Positions 1 to 8,800 of a DNA stretch of 64,000 nt are shown here, in pieces. The translations under genes and the position numbers were made by a program. The DNA comes from Palsa-506 sp963836355. GTDB lineage: Bacteria; Actinomycetota; Actinomycetes; Streptosporangiales; Streptosporangiaceae. Position 1 is the stretch's first letter. The number at the start of each line of letters is the position of its first letter. Under the pieces are notes generated by a model. It worked only from the letters and a program-made list of their open reading frames with translations. It had not been told where the DNA came from and did no database searches. The stretch is taken from contig CAWIJO010000006.1 of NCBI GenBank assembly GCA_963836355.1, positions 646,210 to 710,209 of the forward strand, in the 5' to 3' direction.

Positions 1-233
1 TCGTGCTCACTGCCCGGACCGAGATCACCGACCGCATGCTGATCTTCGGCGAGCGCCACCTGCGGTCAAGCCCGGCCGAGTACGAGGCCCACTACAACGG
101 ACGACGACCCCACCGCAGCCGCCAACTCCGCCCGCCCAGGCCCGACCATCCCGCCGCCGACCTCTCCGAACAGCGGATAAGGCGCCGATCCGTCCTCGGC
201 GGCCTCATCAACGAATACGAGCGGGCCGCGTAG
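1..233 (+). CDS. C-terminal end of an integrase-core (DDE) transposase, cut by the window edge
   Basis: Only the last part of the protein is visible. It contains the characteristic tail of actinobacterial rve-type integrase/transposases: a segment reading HYNGRRPHRSRQLRPPRP followed by GGLINEYERAA and a stop. In complete relatives this lies just after the catalytic Glu, so the DDE core must be upstream of the window. Relics of the same family recur at 32440-32841 and possibly near 3195-3250, so this may be the source copy or another remnant. Whether the element is intact cannot be told from here. Confidence 0.75.
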   Translation, partial: VLTARTEITDRMLIFGERHLRSSPAEYEAHYNGRRPHRSRQLRPPRPDHPAADLSEQRIRRRSVLGGLINEYERAA

Positions 234-270
234 ATACCCAGGTCAAGACCCACGGCCGAGTTTTGGAACC

Positions 271-510
271 TCACAGGGTCAGGATCGCCCGGACCTGGGC
301 CGGGCTGGCGACGGTAGCCGGGCTGACGGCAGCGGCGGCTCTGGGCGCGGGCCAGCGCACCAGGCCGATGGGGTTGGCGGGCAGCAGCCCGAGCTCGACG
401 GCGTAGCCGAGGGCGCCGTGGAACACCGCCCGCTTGCGGGTGATCGTGTTCGCGGCGGCGGGCGAGCCGTCCAGTCGTGTGCACAGCCCGTCCAGGCCAG
501 GCGGGCTGCT
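271..510 (-). pseudogene. Tyrosine recombinase fragment (core-binding domain)
   Basis: The minus strand is open from about 510 to the TGA at 271-273 and encodes a segment with NTITRKRAVFHGALGYAVE and LLPANPIGLVRW. This is the usual helix arrangement of the N-terminal SAM-like core-binding domain of phage-type integrases, where a new linker helix is followed by an 'NP' turn. The catalytic R-H-R-Y domain that should follow is missing: the frame stops after PAQVRAILTL. No start codon is evident, so both ends are lost. It abuts the response-regulator gene and probably marks an old integration or deletion junction. Confidence 0.6.
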
Positions 511-514
511 GTGG

Positions 515-1141
515 TCAGCTCAGCAGGCCATTTTTGTAGGCGGCGGCGACGGCGGATGCCCGGTCCCGGACGCCGAGCTTCGTGTAGATGTGCAGCAGGT
601 GGGTCTTGATCGTCGTCTCGCTGACCAGCAGCTGGCGGGCGGCCGCCTGGTTGGTGGCGCCATCGGCGACCAGCCGCAGCACCTCTACCTCGCGCGGGCT
701 GAGCGCGTCGGGGCCGCGGTCACTGGCCAGATCGATCAGGGCGCCGGCCACCGAGGGAGCGAGCACGGACATGCCGGCGTACGCGGCGCGCACGGCGCGG
801 ATCAGCTCGTCCCGGGGCGCGTCCTTGAGCAGGTACCCGGTGGCCCCGGCCTTGATGGCGGGAAGCACGTCCCGGTCGGTGTCGTAAGTGGTGAGGATGA
901 GCACCCGGGCCGGATGGCCCAGCTCCCGTAGCCGGGTGATGGCCTCAACGCCGCCCATGGTTGGCATCCGCAGGTCCATCAGGATGACGTCAGCCTCGAC
1001 CCGCTGGGCCAGCCGGACAGCTTCGGCCCCGTCGCCGGCCTCGCCGACGACCTCGAAGCCGGGGTCGCCGCTGAACACGCCCCGCAGCCCGTCCCGCATG
1101 ATCGGATGGTCATCGACGATCAGCAGCCGGATGGCAGTCAT
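515..1141 (-). CDS. NarL/FixJ-family response regulator
   Basis: A 208-residue two-component response regulator. The receiver domain occupies residues 1-120, with the acidic pair in IVDDHP at residues 10-11, the phosphorylated Asp in LMDLRMP (D56), the conserved Thr in ILTTYD and the Lys in LLKDAPRDEL. A LuxR-type helix-turn-helix (residues ~145-205, LSPREVEVLRLVADG then TTIKTHLLHIYTKLG) binds DNA. The start codon overlaps the stop of the kinase gene by one base (TGATG), so the two are translationally coupled, and the kinase 1141-2400 is the obvious partner. The target genes are not known; autoregulation of the operon is an inference from how such systems usually behave. Confidence 0.93.
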   Translation of the reverse strand: MTAIRLLIVDDHPIMRDGLRGVFSGDPGFEVVGEAGDGAEAVRLAQRVEADVILMDLRMPTMGGVEAITRLRELGHPARVLILTTYDTDRDVLPAIKAGATGYLLKDAPRDELIRAVRAAYAGMSVLAPSVAGALIDLASDRGPDALSPREVEVLRLVADGATNQAAARQLLVSETTIKTHLLHIYTKLGVRDRASAVAAAYKNGLLS

Positions 1142-2400
1142 CAGCTGGCTCCTTCCGCGGACCCGGCCAGCGGAACCGAGGCGTTGAGGATGGTCCCGGA
1201 GCCCGGGGACGACTCGACGGTCAGCGTCCCGCCAACCCGGCTCAGCCGCTGCCGCATGCCGACCAGGCCATACCCGCCGGTCGCGGCGCCGACGTCGAAG
1301 CCGGTTCCGTCGTCGGCCACGTCGAGCAGCAGCGTATCGCCGAGGTAGGTCAGGGTGACCTGCACCTTGGCCGCCTGAGCGTGCTTGGCCACGTTGGACA
1401 GCGCCTCCTGAGCGGCCCGGAACACGGCCGCCTCCGTGTCAGGGCCGGCCCAGACCACGGTGCCGGTGGTCTGCAGATCGGCGTCGATCATCGACCCCTC
1501 CGACCAGCTGCGCGCCAGCGTGCCGATCGCCTCGGGCAAGCTGGCCTCCTCAAGCTGCTCGGGACGAAGCGCGCGCACTGAGCGCCGGGCCTCGGTGAGG
1601 TTGGCGCGAGCCAGGGCCCGGGCCTGGGCGACGTGGCGGGGCCACGTGTCCGTATGGTGCCGGGTGTGCTCGGCCGCTTCGAGCTGGGCGATGATCCCGG
1701 TGAGGCCCTGCGCCAGGGTGTCGTGGATCTCCCCGGCCAGGCGCTGCCGCTCCTCGACGATGCCCGCCTCCCGGGCCTGGGTCACCAGCTGGGCGTGCAG
1801 CTCGGCGTTCTCGGCCATCGAGGTTTCCAGTCGGCGGTTCGCCTCGGCCAGTTCGCTGATCATCCGGCCGCGCTCTTGATTCTGCTCCAGCACCCGGTTG
1901 GTGATGCTGGCCGAGTTGAAGGTCAGCGCCACCAGCACCCCGGCCACTACCAGGTAGGTAACCGTCTGCCCCGCGTTCCCCGACGGGTAGCCGCCGGCCA
2001 TCGCCGCGGACACCACCAGCGCGGTGGCCACGAAGCCGACGGTCCGCCACCGGCTGTCCAGCCCGTACGCGAGCAGGAAACCGGTGTAGGCGAATATCCC
2101 GTAGGGGAGGCTGACCCAGACCAGGAACCCGGCCAGCGCGGTGTGTACCGCGAATACCGTGAGCCGCCACCCGGTGGAGGCGTCCGGGCGGACTCGCGCC
2201 GTCACGACCGCCCACCAGACGGCCGCCGCGGCCACCGCGGGGAGGCCGAGCTCGAACCGCGCCCACGTGTGCTGCCTGCCGGTTGCGAACAGGGCGACCA
2301 CCGTGGACACCAGCAGCAACGGCATCGGCATCAGCAGCCGCATCCGATCCATGCGCGCCAGCCACGGGTCCTCGACGACGACCTCACGCATGTTCCCCAT
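1141..2400 (-). CDS. Membrane sensor histidine kinase (DesK/NarX type, HisKA_3)
   Basis: About 419 residues from the ATG at 2400; a second ATG at 2391 is possible. An open frame extends much further upstream to 3435, but that part is the antisense of the membrane-protein gene. Five or six hydrophobic segments span residues ~22-160, then a coiled coil (~165-215) leads to the HisKA_3 dimerisation box RLAGEIHDTLAQG with the phospho-acceptor His at about residue 226. The ATPase domain follows, with N-box AQEALSNVAKHA, G1 box DDGTGFD and G2 segment GYGLVGMRQRL. There is no large extracellular loop, so the sensed cue is probably in or at the membrane. It should phosphorylate the regulator encoded immediately downstream. 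Confidence 0.92.
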   Translation of the reverse strand: MGNMREVVVEDPWLARMDRMRLLMPMPLLLVSTVVALFATGRQHTWARFELGLPAVAAAAVWWAVVTARVRPDASTGWRLTVFAVHTALAGFLVWVSLPYGIFAYTGFLLAYGLDSRWRTVGFVATALVVSAAMAGGYPSGNAGQTVTYLVVAGVLVALTFNSASITNRVLEQNQERGRMISELAEANRRLETSMAENAELHAQLVTQAREAGIVEERQRLAGEIHDTLAQGLTGIIAQLEAAEHTRHHTDTWPRHVAQARALARANLTEARRSVRALRPEQLEEASLPEAIGTLARSWSEGSMIDADLQTTGTVVWAGPDTEAAVFRAAQEALSNVAKHAQAAKVQVTLTYLGDTLLLDVADDGTGFDVGAATGGYGLVGMRQRLSRVGGTLTVESSPGSGTILNASVPLAGSAEGAS

Positions 2401-2525
2401 CGTGTCACCCGCACGGACCGGCTGAATATCGCCGCGTTCCGGACCGGTATCGCGATGCTGACCATGCCCGTCTCCCGACGGGTCTGCGCCGCCAGCGCTC
2501 CTGCGGCTGGCGGCGCATCCGGCGT

Positions 2526-2963
2526 TCACTTGACGGCGAACAGCGACCGCAGCTGGCTGCCGTTCACCAGCACTGCGACGCCGATCATGAGGAGGCCGGC
2601 GACGCCCTGCTCGGCCTTCATCCACAGCGGGAAGCTGCCCGGCAGCGCGATGATGACGGCGATGGCCGCCACCAGTACCACCGACATGATCCGGAGCCGC
2701 CGGTAGGCACCCCGGGAGCCCCGAGCCGCGCGGACGGCGAGGCCGAAGGCCACCAGGGCGCTGGCGGCGACGAGGATGCCGTGCGTCCAGACCGAGGAGT
2801 TCACTTCGGCTGAGTGGGGGCGCATCAGTACGATCGCCACCACGGCGAGGGCGCTGATGCCGAGGTAGCCGCCTGTGAGCAGCTTGATCTTGCGGAAGGC
2901 CGCCGCGGTGCCTGGGTGGCCAAGAGCCGCGTTCGACGTGGACATGCTCTGGGTGGTGGTCAC
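2526..2963 (-). CDS. Small four-helix membrane protein of the two-component operon
   Basis: A 145-residue protein with a hydrophilic N-terminus of about 28 residues and four predicted membrane segments, roughly at residues 30-48, 62-80, 92-110 and 120-136. It is encoded 125 bases upstream of the histidine kinase on the same strand. I recognise no catalytic motif. Small membrane proteins beside DesK-type kinases can act as accessory sensors or be the effector whose stress is monitored, but that is only inference here. The start ATG at 2963 precedes MTTTQSMSTS, and MSTS (seven codons in) is an alternative start. Confidence 0.7.
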   Translation of the reverse strand: MTTTQSMSTSNAALGHPGTAAAFRKIKLLTGGYLGISALAVVAIVLMRPHSAEVNSSVWTHGILVAASALVAFGLAVRAARGSRGAYRRLRIMSVVLVAAIAVIIALPGSFPLWMKAEQGVAGLLMIGVAVLVNGSQLRSLFAVK

Positions 2964-3194
2964 GGTGACCGTCTCCTTTGCTGGCTGGTTTGCCTGGCTC
3001 GCCGGGCGGGGGATTTCCCCCCTCAGCGGCTACGTCAAGCATTCGCCAGCAGGGGTTCCGGACACATCGATCGGCCGGGCGCGGTTGACCGCCGCATCGG
3101 GCCATAGCCGCATCCACCGATCGGAGGATGCCGGGACCGCGGGAGCAACCATCACGGAGAAGCCAGCCTCTCACTGCCGGTGAGCGGGCGGACG

Positions 3195-3250
3195 GCGGGG
3201 TGATGCTGACGTGCGATTTCTTTCGTGCAGATATCCTCCGCCGTCGGGCC
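3195..3250 (+). pseudogene. Possible relic of an integrase catalytic core
   Basis: A short stretch encodes VMLTCDFFRADI, which resembles the first catalytic block (TMLACDFFHVD) of the rve transposase family whose tail lies at 1-233. It is in frame with the LRR gene downstream but has nothing in common with it. This match is short, so confidence is low. Confidence 0.3.
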
Positions 3251-3346
3251 AGGCCGGAACTGGCTGAACCTGCGGAAACCAACCATCGACGCCCCGGCCA
3301 GATCTTCGCGCGCGCTGGATTCCGGATCGCGCTGCGCCGTGGTGGA

Positions 3347-4108
3347 ATGAACCAGCAGCTCGAGGACCTCACCGGCATCGACACGTTCACGCGGCTCGCG
3401 ACGGTCACGCTCACCTCGTCGCAGGTACGGGACATCTCGCTGCTCGCGCCTGCCGCCGGGATCGCCGATCTTCACCTGCACAGCAACTTCATCAGCGACC
3501 TCTCGCCGCTGCGCGCGCTGACCGTGCTTGAACGGCTGTTCGTGGGCGGCAACCGGATTGCGTCCCTCGAACCGCTCCGCGGGCTCACCCGGCTCAGCAT
3601 CGTGTCGATCGTCCGCATCGAGCGCGGAACCGGCGCGCTGCTCGAGAACCAGGTGTCTGACGCCCGCGCGCTGGACAGCCTGCCGCTGCTCACCTGCCCG
3701 GCGACCTCCGCCGCCCGGCTGAAGCTGACGCTATTCGACAACATGGACACGGTCACCGAGACCGGCATCGCCACCCGCATCGGGAACTCGCACCGTTTCC
3801 GCTACGTCGCCGACGGCGGCTCGGGGAGCGAGGAGATCCTGGTGATGGCGCTGTGGCAGCTCAGCGATTTCAGTGTCGTCACCGCACCCGTCGTAGTCAC
3901 TGGAATTCATTTCCGTTCGCGTGACACTGAGGGCGTTGCGGCTACTCTTCCCGACGATCCGTCCGGCGCGATGGCAGGACCCGACGTGGCCGGGTTCTTC
4001 CTCGACGACTCGTTCACCGGTGACGGCGGTGCCGGCGAGCAGTTCACGCAGGTCGGCCTCGGGCGGGTGCCGGCCGTGTTCGTGGAGATCGTGGCCGCCG
4101 ACGCCTAG
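3347..4108 (+). CDS. Leucine-rich-repeat protein
   Basis: About 253 residues from the ATG at 3347, which follows a purine-rich GGTGG. An upstream start at 3128 is open but runs through integrase-like scrap. Residues ~20-105 carry at least four short LRRs of the 22-residue type, with the recurring pattern L..L...I.DLSPL and L.RLFVGGNRIASLEPL, close to internalin-type repeats. The C-terminal ~150 residues are predicted to be beta-rich and end in FTQVGLGRVPAVFVEIVAADA; I do not recognise that part. LRR arcs usually bind proteins. There is no signal peptide with this start. The gene ends one base before the converging gene 4109-4501 begins, leaving no space for a terminator. Confidence 0.72.
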   Translation: MNQQLEDLTGIDTFTRLATVTLTSSQVRDISLLAPAAGIADLHLHSNFISDLSPLRALTVLERLFVGGNRIASLEPLRGLTRLSIVSIVRIERGTGALLENQVSDARALDSLPLLTCPATSAARLKLTLFDNMDTVTETGIATRIGNSHRFRYVADGGSGSEEILVMALWQLSDFSVVTAPVVVTGIHFRSRDTEGVAATLPDDPSGAMAGPDVAGFFLDDSFTGDGGAGEQFTQVGLGRVPAVFVEIVAADA

Positions 4109-4501
4109 CTAATCGCTGTCCGCAAACGGCTGCGCCCGGCCGGAGGCGCAGCCCAGGGCGAACTGGGAGTAGGACCACGCGTTGAGCAGGGCGAGCCCGG
4201 CGTCCATCTGCTGGTAGTTCGGGAACCCGGGCTGGGCGTTGTCCTTGATGAGCTCGTTGTTGTGCCAGTGAGCGCATTCGTGCACGGTGACCTCGGCCCG
4301 CTTGCGCGGTCCGCGGTCCGCGAACCCCCCGGCGAAGTAGATCCCGTCCGGCCATTGCGGCCCCGGCTGCGGCTCCCCGGGCAGGCGGGGGCCGCGCAGG
4401 GTGAACGCCAGCGCCCGCGGCCCGAAGACACCGGCCGGGGGGTCGCGGAGGACCGAGCGCGCGTTCGCGTCCGCGAGCGTGTCGGCGATGTCCAGGTACA
4501 C
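4109..4501 (-). CDS. Small HExxH protein resembling the end of an M35-type metallopeptidase
   Basis: A 130-residue product from a GTG start at 4501. It contains TVHECAHWHNNE, a HExxH zinc-binding motif, and 30 or so residues later ALLNAWSYSQFAL, which resembles the A.NADSY..FA segment of aspzincin (M35) and lysine-specific metallo-endopeptidases. The expected zinc-ligand Asp of the GTxxxxxYG loop is not obvious. The length fits only the C-terminal half of such an enzyme, and no signal peptide is present, so it may be a truncated or minimal form. It is convergent with the LRR gene and divergent from the large operon at 5179. Confidence 0.55.
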   Translation of the reverse strand: MYLDIADTLADANARSVLRDPPAGVFGPRALAFTLRGPRLPGEPQPGPQWPDGIYFAGGFADRGPRKRAEVTVHECAHWHNNELIKDNAQPGFPNYQQMDAGLALLNAWSYSQFALGCASGRAQPFADSD

Positions 4502-5095
4502 CGAGTCGATCGACGATCGCCCTGCACTTCTACGCGGCCAGCTGAATAACCGTCCATTCCTCCCAGCTCATCGGAATGACCACTGAGCTGCGTTTTCTCC
4601 ATTCCTGCCCGCGTGAGAAACCGCGTTCTGTCCGCCCCGCGTCCGTGTGGGCCAAGCCGCGCAGGTCAGCACGCCAAGATGACCGGCTACCCGTCCAGCT
4701 GGGTCCAGCGAAGTCCTGCTGTGCCCCACCTCAGCTTTCCCTCCAACGTCACTGGGCTGAGCAAACGTGGCTGGTGGCCGCCGCCCACGGAGAGGTGCCC
4801 ACGACAGCAACCCGGCAGAACGTCCTCCGGGCCAGCCGTACCGGGAGGTCTTCACGGAGATCACAGCAGGTGCCCGTCAACGCCGCGCACATAGACTGGC
4901 CTCCATCGACCCGCGATGCACCACCGACGCCCGCGGCAAGGGCTGAGGCGCAACAGCGAGGTCTTGGCCTCTGGGCAGCGGGACACGCCGCGGCGGGTTG
5001 CTGGGGGCCACGACCAGGAGGGTGTGGCGCCTGGCAAGGTCGGCCGGGCGCGGCTGCATCGTCAGGTGAAATTGCGTCCGATCCGGAATGACCTG
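4502..5095. other. Intergenic region upstream of the large operon
   Basis: About 600 bases with several overlapping open frames, all of arginine/serine-rich shadow type with no recognisable domain. I see no convincing gene. It separates the divergent gene 4109-4501 from the operon and should hold the operon's control region. Confidence 0.5.
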
Positions 5096-5125
5096 TTGAC
5101 CTGCAGAGAGTGGGACCGGTAGCTT
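5096..5125 (+). promoter_or_regulatory. Candidate promoter of the large operon
   Basis: TTGACC at 5096-5101 and TAGCTT at 5120-5125 are separated by 18 bases, a plausible housekeeping-sigma -35/-10 pair. It would give a leader of roughly 45 bases before the ATG at 5179. It was found by eye, with no support beyond spacing and position. Confidence 0.4.
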
Positions 5126-5178
5126 TCAGATTTCCGCCGACCGAGCCATTTTCGTTTGACATGGTGCAGGGAGACCCG

Positions 5179-5874
5179 ATGCCGGAGCCGACAGCGACGA
5201 ATGTCGGTCCGATGCCGGGGCCGACGGCGGTCGCTGGGCAGATCCTGCTGCGCAACACGCTCATGCGCAGCGACATCGACCCGAAGATGCAGCAGATCAT
5301 CGTCAAGCAGCTCGGTTCGGTGCTGCCGGGCCGACCGGTCGCGGCGGGGACGACCGCCGACCAGCGCACCGCATCGCCCGACGACCTGGCCCTGCTAATC
5401 CCGAGCGCCGCGGTCACCGCGGCCGGCCTGGACCCCGCCATGGTCACCTCTTCGCCGCCACCCGTCCTCTGGACCAGCGCCGGCAACCAACTGCTGGTCC
5501 TACTGGCCGGAATCAAGACGACCGTCACCACCGGCATCGTCGAGCTGACCATTCCGGTCAGCTGTGACCAGACGGGCGACACCATCGTCACCGTCACCTT
5601 CGTCACCGGCAGCGCCGGACGCCCCACCGGCGGCCTGACCACCACCGAGGATCATCCCCGCGGCGACCCGGTGATCGTCGAGAACTGGCACGAGCAGCTG
5701 ATTGCCTTCGCCTGGAACACCCTGCTCATCGCCACGTCCGCGCTCACCGGCGCAGCCGGCGCTGACCGGTCGGGGCGCGCGCTGATCCCGAACACGCTGA
5801 TCGCCGACAAGGCCGGCCTGACCGTGCTGCCGATGGCCCGGCACACCTTCTTCGGCACCGACCAGCTTCCGTGA
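5179..5874 (+). CDS. First gene of the large operon; conserved protein of unknown function
   Basis: 231 residues from the ATG at 5179, preceded by AGGGAGA four bases upstream; ATG 5161 and an earlier start at 5110 are in frame but lack a site as good. The N-terminus is proline-rich, then comes a helical stretch (LMRSDIDPKMQQIIVKQLG) and an alternating beta region (residues ~110-150, TTVTTGIVELTIPVSCDQTGD). The C-terminus contains a hydrophobic helix (IAFAWNTLLIATSALTGAAG) that could be amphipathic or buried. There is no signal peptide and no catalytic motif I know. It ends 10 bases before the giant gene, so it is co-transcribed. A structural or adaptor role in the assembly is inference from position only. 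Confidence 0.75.
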   Translation: MPEPTATNVGPMPGPTAVAGQILLRNTLMRSDIDPKMQQIIVKQLGSVLPGRPVAAGTTADQRTASPDDLALLIPSAAVTAAGLDPAMVTSSPPPVLWTSAGNQLLVLLAGIKTTVTTGIVELTIPVSCDQTGDTIVTVTFVTGSAGRPTGGLTTTEDHPRGDPVIVENWHEQLIAFAWNTLLIATSALTGAAGADRSGRALIPNTLIADKAGLTVLPMARHTFFGTDQLP

Positions 5875-5884
5875 GCTGGCCACG

Positions 5885-8800
5885 ATGACGAACCTACCTG
5901 CCCTCGATCCCGAGATCATCGACCTGGGCCTGGCGATCGGGCTGCTCACTCCAAGCGGCTCCGGCGTCGAACTCGACAGCGGCTGGTTCGCTGATCCCGG
6001 CACCCAGCTCACCGGCGTCCTCGCCGACGACAACCGCCGCGGCGCGTTAATCCGCTTCGCCGATGCTGTGCTCGCCAAGGGCAATCACAGCGAGCAGGGC
6101 GGTGTCGTCCTGGTGCCCGTGGTGAACCTGCGCGAACTCAGTGATGACGAAACGCTGCCTGACGTCGTCGTCTCGGTATCGCTCGACGCCAGCCCCGCTA
6201 ACTACACCGAGGTCGGCCTCGCCGCGGCGCTCACAACTATCGATCCGGCCAGCACGACCCAGGTGGCGATCCCGCTCTACCGGGCGGCCAAGACCGGCAA
6301 GACGGTGCCACAGGCATTTGCCCTGCTCGACGGCGGCGTCGTGAAGCTCGCTACCGAACTGACCTTACAAACGGCCACTCCGTCGATCGACGACTTCGGC
6401 CTGGCTGGAGTCAGCGTCGCAGTCGAGACGGCCCTGACGGGCGGCTCGCCGCCGAGTTTCACCCTGGCGCTCAAGGGTTTGCATCTGCCTGGGGCAGCCA
6501 GCAGTTCGGACGTGCAGATCGGCGGTCCCGGCGTGTCCGTTCAGGACTCGCTGCTGTCGCTAGTGCTGGGCCTGGTCCGGCAGAGCGCCGATGCCCTGAC
6601 GGGCGCTGCCGCCACGCAGGCCAAGGCCATGCTCGACCTGCTTGGGCTCGGCAACGCGACCGGCATCCCACCACTACCCGTCGAAGGCCTGCGCGCCCAC
6701 GGCGTCTCGGCGCTGCAGTCCTGGTTCGTCGCGGTCATGGGGGTCAAATCCGCACGCGCGGCGTGGCTGGGCTCGCTCAGCACCGTCCTCGGCGGTACGC
6801 CCGTGATCGACAACCTCACCACCGCCTACGTCGACATCCCGATCGGCTCTGGCCCGGTCAGCGCCCGGCTCAGCCTGGCGGCATCGACTGGGGCCAGCGG
6901 GCACCTGCTGATTACCCCGGCGCTGGGGCTGACCTTACGCACCGACGTCGCGGGCGCGATCACCATCGGCGCCGAGGCCAAGGCCACCCTGTTCACGCTG
7001 GACGTCGCGTCCCGCTCGATCACGGCCGCGCCCGAGGCAGAGTTCGTCCTCACCTGCGCCGGCACCGGCGCGGGCGCAAAGCTGCTGGCGAGTCCTGTCG
7101 CCCAGATCGGGAGCCTTCGCCTGGGGCTGGCCCTGGTCGGAGGCGAACCGCGTGCGCTGATCCAACTGCTCGATGTCGACGTCGAGAGCCAGCACCACGA
7201 CGTGCTAGACCTGTCGACGCCTGATGCGGCCGTTGCCGCCGCCGGCCAAGTGGCCGGCAGCCTGATCGCTGCCGCGCTGGCCGCCCTCGGCGATGCCGGC
7301 ACGGAGCTCGCCGGGCTGCTCGGCCTGACCCCGCCCGCCGGGGTAACCGCGATCGACGGGGCCAAGCTGCTGGCCGATCCGCTCAGCACGCTGTCGGCCT
7401 GGTGGCATGACCTCATGACGGCGCAAGCCGCTCGCGTTCCCGATGTGCTTACCCACCTGCGCAATCTGATCATCGGGCCACTGCAGCTGGCTGCCGGTGA
7501 CGTGGTCACCGGGACCGGCACGGCCGCTGACCCGTGGTCGATCCCGGTGCTTACCCGGCTCAGCATCGACTGCTGGCTCGACGGTTCGCGCCTGACCGTC
7601 GCACCGACACTGTCCCTGCGCGCGGCCCGCACACTGGCCGGCGGCTGCACCACCGTGCTCACCCAGTTGCGGGTCGGGCTGCTGAGAGTCGATCTCGCGG
7701 CGCAGCAGGCCCAGTTCCCGGTCTCGATCGACTTCACCGCGCGGCTCCGGGCTACCGGCGGCACCCAAGCTCGGCTCGCCCTCGGTCCGGCCGCGATCGT
7801 CGCCGACTTCATCGGTCTGCATGCTGGCTGGTCACCAGACGGTGGCATCGCGGTCGAGTTCCTGGCCCCGAACCTCGGCATCGACGCTGGCGACACCCCG
7901 ATACCGCTGGCGCTGCCAACCATCGACGCTAACGGGCACCTGGATGTCGCACCCGAGGCCTGGACGTCGGTCGAAGCGCTGATCGGCGTGCTCGCCGCGA
8001 GCAGTGCTCGCGGCTGGCTGGCCGACCTCGCCGACCTGGCGGGCTGGAATCCGGCCAGCGCTGATCCACCCGCGCTGTCCATGGCCGAGCTGGTCGCCGA
8101 CCCGGTGGGCGCGCTCAAGTCATGGCTGGCAGGCCTGGTCACCGACTCGGACCAGCTCGCGACGCTGACGGCGACCTTGGCGCACTTCTTCGGCGGCACC
8201 CGGCAGGGTCTGGCCGGCATCTTCGCCGGTTCCGGCACGCCGTCCGACCCGTGGCTGGCCACGCTGGGCGGGAGTGCTGAGCTGCCCCAGCTGGCGGTTT
8301 GGCTCGGCCCGGACGGCCCGGTTGCCGCGGCCGCGCAGGCGAGCGACGCGATCCGGCAGTGGCGGCCAGGCATGACGGGCCTCAGCACCGACGCGCTCGC
8401 CTCCGCGGTGGCTGACGAAGCCCGGGCAGGCCCCGAGGTCGCGCTGCTCGCGGCCGGACGTGCTCAACTGGCCAGCGGATTGCAGGCCCTGGCCGGACGC
8501 TGGACGGGCACTGACGGGCTGGCCGGGCCACCATCAGCTCCGGTGACCGGCCTGATCACGATCCTGCGCCCGGACATCACCTTCGACCAGCTCGCGACCC
8601 AGCCGCTCGGACCGCTGCTGCCCGGCGGACTGCCCCCGGGGGCGGTCGTCGTGCGGGTCGCCGTGAGCGCGCCGACCGACCTGCCCTGGACGGCGCCGGC
8701 AGGGCAGCTGCTCGACCTGACTGCTCCTGGCATCGCGCCCGCCTCGTTCACCGTCGCGGCCCCGGCGACCGGCGACTGGGCGATCGCCCTGGCCCCGCGG

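Noticed and set aside
2400..3435. Long upstream extension of the histidine kinase frame (764 residues in total)
   Set aside because: It runs antisense-in-frame through the membrane-protein gene region and has Arg/Pro-rich shadow composition; kinase homology begins at 2400.
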